Below are positions 61,212-64,000 of a DNA stretch of 64,000 nucleotides, piece after piece. The stretch comes from Pseudobdellovibrionaceae bacterium (GTDB taxonomy: Bacteria > Bdellovibrionota > Bdellovibrionia > Bdellovibrionales > UBA1609), in assembly GCA_020635055.1 (NCBI GenBank), contig JACKAN010000010.1, forward strand, positions 62,001 to 126,000, given 5' to 3'. The number at the start of each line of letters is the position of its first letter. Position 1 is the first letter of the stretch. The notes under the pieces are model-generated. The model searched no databases and had not been told where the DNA came from. It worked only from the letters and a program-made list of their open reading frames with translations. A program made the position numbers and the translations under genes.

Positions 61212-62171
61212 TTATTCCTTGGCTGGCTCCCTCATCTTTTTTTCTTCTTCTTTTACGTCATCAACATTGCCACGCAATAAAAAGGATTTCTGAATAGCTT
61301 TTAAAGTTATGACAAGCTCATCCAAACCCTCAACAGCTCTTTTGCTAACTCTAGGTAGCTCGGGAGCAATCACATTGATAGCAGGAGTTAATTTTTTAAA
61401 CTCTTGTGTTAAATCCGACAAATTGCTCACTAAAGATGAAATCTGTCGGCCTAAGTTGGGTGAGTCTTCATTGATTTGTGGTAGAATTTTATTCATTTCA
61501 GAGGTAAGGACAACAACATTATCTACTACTTTGATTAACTTTTTCTTTTCCATAACAGCATCAGAAATCGTTACTATACGCTTAGACATTGTGTTCATGT
61601 TGTTAACTAATGGGGTCATCTCATCAAACAGGGCAATTACGCTCTTCATTCTTTTTTCATCAGCAAAAGCTTCCACTAAAATTTGTAAATTACTTACAAG
61701 CGCTTCAATGGTACCTAAAAATGGTCCCAACTTACGACCACTAAATACATCCATTAAATCAAAACCTTCTTTTGCTGTAATTACAGTTCCTGGCTCTAAC
61801 ATTTTAGAGCTTTCTGAACCCACTGTAACTTCAAAAACCTTTTCTCCAATTACAAAAGGTCGAGTCACCTGCACCATGCTGTCTTCACGAATGCGATGCT
61901 TGAACTTTTCAAATACTTGAAACTTAATTAACACTTCATTGGCCGATATTAAATCCACACTTTGCACAGAGCCCGCACGCAGACCTGCAATCTGCACCAA
62001 GGTCCCGCTGTGTATGCCTTCCGCACTATCTAAGTAGGTTTTATATTCTACTTTGGAAGCAAACCATCCCTTCTGGACAGCTATTCCCATTGTGGCCGTA
62101 AGTGACCCTATAATGGCAGCCAAAACAAAAATTCCTGCCACCCTTTCAAATTTATTAAATTTTATTCGCAT
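61212..62171 (-). CDS. mlaD: MlaD-family substrate-binding protein (MCE domain)
   Basis: 319 residues: one N-terminal membrane anchor (FERVAGIFVLAAIIGSLTAT) and the MCE domain (KTYLDSAEGIHSGTLVQIAG, LRAGSVQSVDL, VTRPFVIGEKVFEV), followed by a long helical C-terminal part that could form the tube seen in some MCE proteins. It binds lipid in the periplasm for the ABC complex. It overlaps mlaF by one base. Confidence 0.88.
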   Translation of the reverse strand: MRIKFNKFERVAGIFVLAAIIGSLTATMGIAVQKGWFASKVEYKTYLDSAEGIHSGTLVQIAGLRAGSVQSVDLISANEVLIKFQVFEKFKHRIREDSMVQVTRPFVIGEKVFEVTVGSESSKMLEPGTVITAKEGFDLMDVFSGRKLGPFLGTIEALVSNLQILVEAFADEKRMKSVIALFDEMTPLVNNMNTMSKRIVTISDAVMEKKKLIKVVDNVVVLTSEMNKILPQINEDSPNLGRQISSLVSNLSDLTQEFKKLTPAINVIAPELPRVSKRAVEGLDELVITLKAIQKSFLLRGNVDDVKEEEKKMREPAKE

Positions 62172-62890
62172 TAAACAACCCTCCGCTTGGCCTCGTCTAC
62201 TGAATAAATTAGTTTTTTATCTTTTATGTAGATTGTGGTATTCGTCATTTCATTACAAAACATTTCATCGTGGGAAGAGAACACCAGTGTTTTTAAGTAA
62301 CCCTCATCTCTTTCTGATTTTAATAAATTTATTAAAAACTCTTTGCCTTCTGCTGTAAGTCCGATTGTGGGTTCGTCTAATAAAAGCAATTGAGGTCTCA
62401 TAATTAATGAGCGCAATACAACTGTCATTTTTCTATGACTACCAGGAACCATTGATGGGCGGAGATTTGCTGTTTCTTTGAGCCCAGCTCTCTCGATCAG
62501 TTGGTGCATGCGTTGTTTTCCACCAGGAACTTCAAATTCTCGGTGATATTGACTTGGCAAAAGAATATTCTCTTTTAGAGATTTATTATTTAATAGACCA
62601 CCATATTCAAAACTAAAACCAATGTTTAAACGATAGCTTGTGAATTCTTCAAAGGAAAGATCTCCAATAGAAATTCCGTTAATTAAATATTCGCCAGAAG
62701 AGGGCAACTCTAAGCCGGCTAGTATTTTTAAAAAAGTACTTTTGCCTGAACCTGTTGAACCCACCAATCGTAGGTTTTTATTGTTAGGAAACAAGATATT
62801 CATATGCTCAAATAGCGTTTCGTTCTCACCAGAAAAATTGAATTTTACATTTTTGAACTCTACAGTGTCTAGGTTTTTAATTTTTCCCAC
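62171..62890 (-). CDS. mlaF: MlaF-position ABC ATPase with degenerate signature motif
   Basis: 239 residues. Walker A GSTGSGKST (44-52), Walker B LLLLDEPTIGL and an H-loop His (FSSHDE) are intact. The Q-loop reads GFSFEYGG with Glu95 where Gln is usual, and the signature region is MVPGSHRKM (147-155) instead of LSGGQ. It lies between mlaE and mlaD with one-base overlaps, so it is the ATPase of that complex. Altered catalysis or asymmetric pairing is possible. Confidence 0.85.
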   Translation of the reverse strand: MGKIKNLDTVEFKNVKFNFSGENETLFEHMNILFPNNKNLRLVGSTGSGKSTFLKILAGLELPSSGEYLINGISIGDLSFEEFTSYRLNIGFSFEYGGLLNNKSLKENILLPSQYHREFEVPGGKQRMHQLIERAGLKETANLRPSMVPGSHRKMTVVLRSLIMRPQLLLLDEPTIGLTAEGKEFLINLLKSERDEGYLKTLVFSSHDEMFCNEMTNTTIYIKDKKLIYSVDEAKRRVV

Positions 62891-63723
62891 TACAACACCC
62901 CTAATCTTATCAACTGGTTCAAATAAAACAGAGTGGTTACCGTTAAGTTAAATCCCATTACATAAAAAATACTATTCATAACGGCTTTGGTTGTAACTTG
63001 TGGAACTTCATGGGGGCTTCTTTTCACAGAGAAGCCCTGGTAACAACATATTATAAAAATAAACACACCGCTAAAAGTGTTCTTAACCAAAAATAAAATG
63101 ACATCTTCACCAGAGAAAGCTTGAGCCAAGGAATCTAAGTAAAAATTTAATGGCATATCATGCACCAATTTAGTAACCACAAAGCCACCCACTAAAGATA
63201 CCAATGTAAAATAAAAGGCTAGGCAAATAACGCTGATCAGCCCGCCAAACAAGCGTGGAAACACTATGTAACTCAGTGGATTAATACTCATTGATTCCAA
63301 TGCTTCTATTTCTTTATTCACTCTCATATTACCCAGCTCAGATGCTACAGCCGTTCCCGATCGGGCAATTACCACTAGAGCCGTTAATAGTGGGCTAATT
63401 TCTCTGACTATAATTACAACCAAAAGATTGCCAATCATTTCGTTGCCACCCAAAAAATTTAATTGAAGATTGGACTGCATAATTACTATGCTCCCTGAAG
63501 CCAAAGCTAATACTGAAATAATAGGTAGAGCTTGAAATCCTGTAAAATAAATTTGAGCTGAAACCACAGAGAAAATAGCTCTTAATCCTTGTGTTTCATC
63601 GTAAATAACAGCTCTAACGGAAAGATAAGTCATCATAAGAAGCTCTTTAGTATAAACGAATACACTAATGAGTTGAGCACCCCAAGAGTCTAACCTACTA
63701 GTGATAAAAGCTAATTTATGCAT
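62890..63723 (-). CDS. mlaE: MlaE-family permease
   Basis: 277 residues with MlaE/YrbE signatures: GFQALPIISVLALASGSIVI, LVVIIVREISPLLTALVVIARSGTAVASELGNMRVNKEIEAL (the conserved EISPLLTA...RSG...EL segment) and YIVFPRLFGGLISVICLAF. About five membrane helices. It moves phospholipid between the membranes with MlaF and MlaD and is first of the five-gene run. Confidence 0.92.
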   Translation of the reverse strand: MHKLAFITSRLDSWGAQLISVFVYTKELLMMTYLSVRAVIYDETQGLRAIFSVVSAQIYFTGFQALPIISVLALASGSIVIMQSNLQLNFLGGNEMIGNLLVVIIVREISPLLTALVVIARSGTAVASELGNMRVNKEIEALESMSINPLSYIVFPRLFGGLISVICLAFYFTLVSLVGGFVVTKLVHDMPLNFYLDSLAQAFSGEDVILFLVKNTFSGVFIFIICCYQGFSVKRSPHEVPQVTTKAVMNSIFYVMGFNLTVTTLFYLNQLIRLGVL

Positions 63724-63791
63724 ATGATTTTATCGGAATAGAAGACGGGATTTTAAATTGAAATAGGTCTAGATCTGGAGTAGATTTTTAG

Positions 63792-64000
63792 CTAGTAAGC
63801 CCATAATGAGTAAAAAAGACTCTTAAAGCTCTCAATGAGCACATCGTCCACCTTAGGCTTGTAGCTTCCTGATACAACTGCCACGGGAATGATGTTTATA
63901 GTGTCTGGGTAATACTTATCGAAGATCCGAAAAGATCTGTACATATGCAGTCGAGAGGTGATCAATAAAATGTCCCTACAGCCCAAGGCTTCGACCAAAG
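63792..64000 (-). CDS. DUF218 (YdcF/SanA/ElyC-like) protein, C-terminal end only
   Basis: The minus strand enters from the right edge and stops at 63792. The visible 69 residues (ILLITSRLHMYRSFRIFDKY, then a VAVVSGSYKP stretch ending YSLWAY) match the C-terminal part of DUF218 proteins, in which TSxxHxxRA and a late Glu/Asn are conserved. The start is beyond the window. Confidence 0.65.
   Translation of the reverse strand, partial: LVEALGCRDILLITSRLHMYRSFRIFDKYYPDTINIIPVAVVSGSYKPKVDDVLIESFKSLFYSLWAY

Noticed and set aside
1..64000. CRISPR array
   Set aside because: No series of regularly spaced repeats of 24-40 bp was seen; the Cas4-like nuclease at 35843 has no cas neighbours.

Overview
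The window is AT-rich DNA from a diderm (Gram-negative type) bacterium. It encodes lipoproteins, a TolC-type channel, an Mla-type lipid ABC system, a LolC/E-like permease and a diaminopimelate pathway for peptidoglycan. Several proteins (HTH proteins of the TIGR02147/DUF4423 kind, CxxCH secreted proteins, an orphan NirS) resemble families I associate with Bdellovibrionota. That placement is an inference and no single gene proves it.

Layout. (1) 1-8088: the end of an osmoprotectant-type ABC ATPase, then a compact cluster: two paralogous nitroreductase-like proteins at its edges, two paralogous AraC regulators, a ThiF/E1-like adenylyltransferase and a FeeM-type N-acyltransferase fused to a PilZ (c-di-GMP) domain. 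It looks like an uncharacterised biosynthetic or modification pathway. (2) 8075-15159: two secreted unknowns, a GT1 glycosyltransferase with an RmlB-like dehydratase, a long AT-rich spacer, and nirS with an extra cytochrome c domain. (3) 15296-20514: a scarred region with a frameshifted response regulator, a two-gene block bounded by 36-bp inverted repeats, an IS110-like remnant, and an imperfect second copy of the 3' end of yaiI.

(4) 22140-52609: a genomic island of about 30.4 kb that has split a host tRNA-Leu(UAA) gene. The 3' part lies at 22090-22163 and the 5' part at 52586-52624, and they share an identical 24-bp core. Joining them rebuilds a perfect tRNA. Neither end regenerates it. Instead the island carries its own complete, different tRNA-Leu(UAA) at 52386-52475, beside its tyrosine recombinase. 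The island holds an efflux and redox block (FMN reductase, DHA2 MFS pump, Fe/Mn SOD, RND pump with adaptor, TolC and TetR, outer-membrane barrel, metallo-beta-lactamase-fold lipoprotein, cytochrome lipoprotein). It also holds a second small recombinase, a nuclease-helicase operon that looks like a defence system (Mrr-like, DUF2779 and SF1 helicase-Vsr), a set of small plasmid-like genes, and a regulatory switch region. A 20-bp palindromic operator embedded in a TTGACA promoter occurs in front of two island genes 14 kb apart.

(5) 52710-64000: chromosomal core genes: membrane protein, IMPDH/GMPR-family enzyme, murI, lysA, lysC, an M14 zinc peptidase, dapD, then a minus-strand run mlaE-mlaF-mlaD-unknown-lolC/E-like, and the end of a DUF218 protein.
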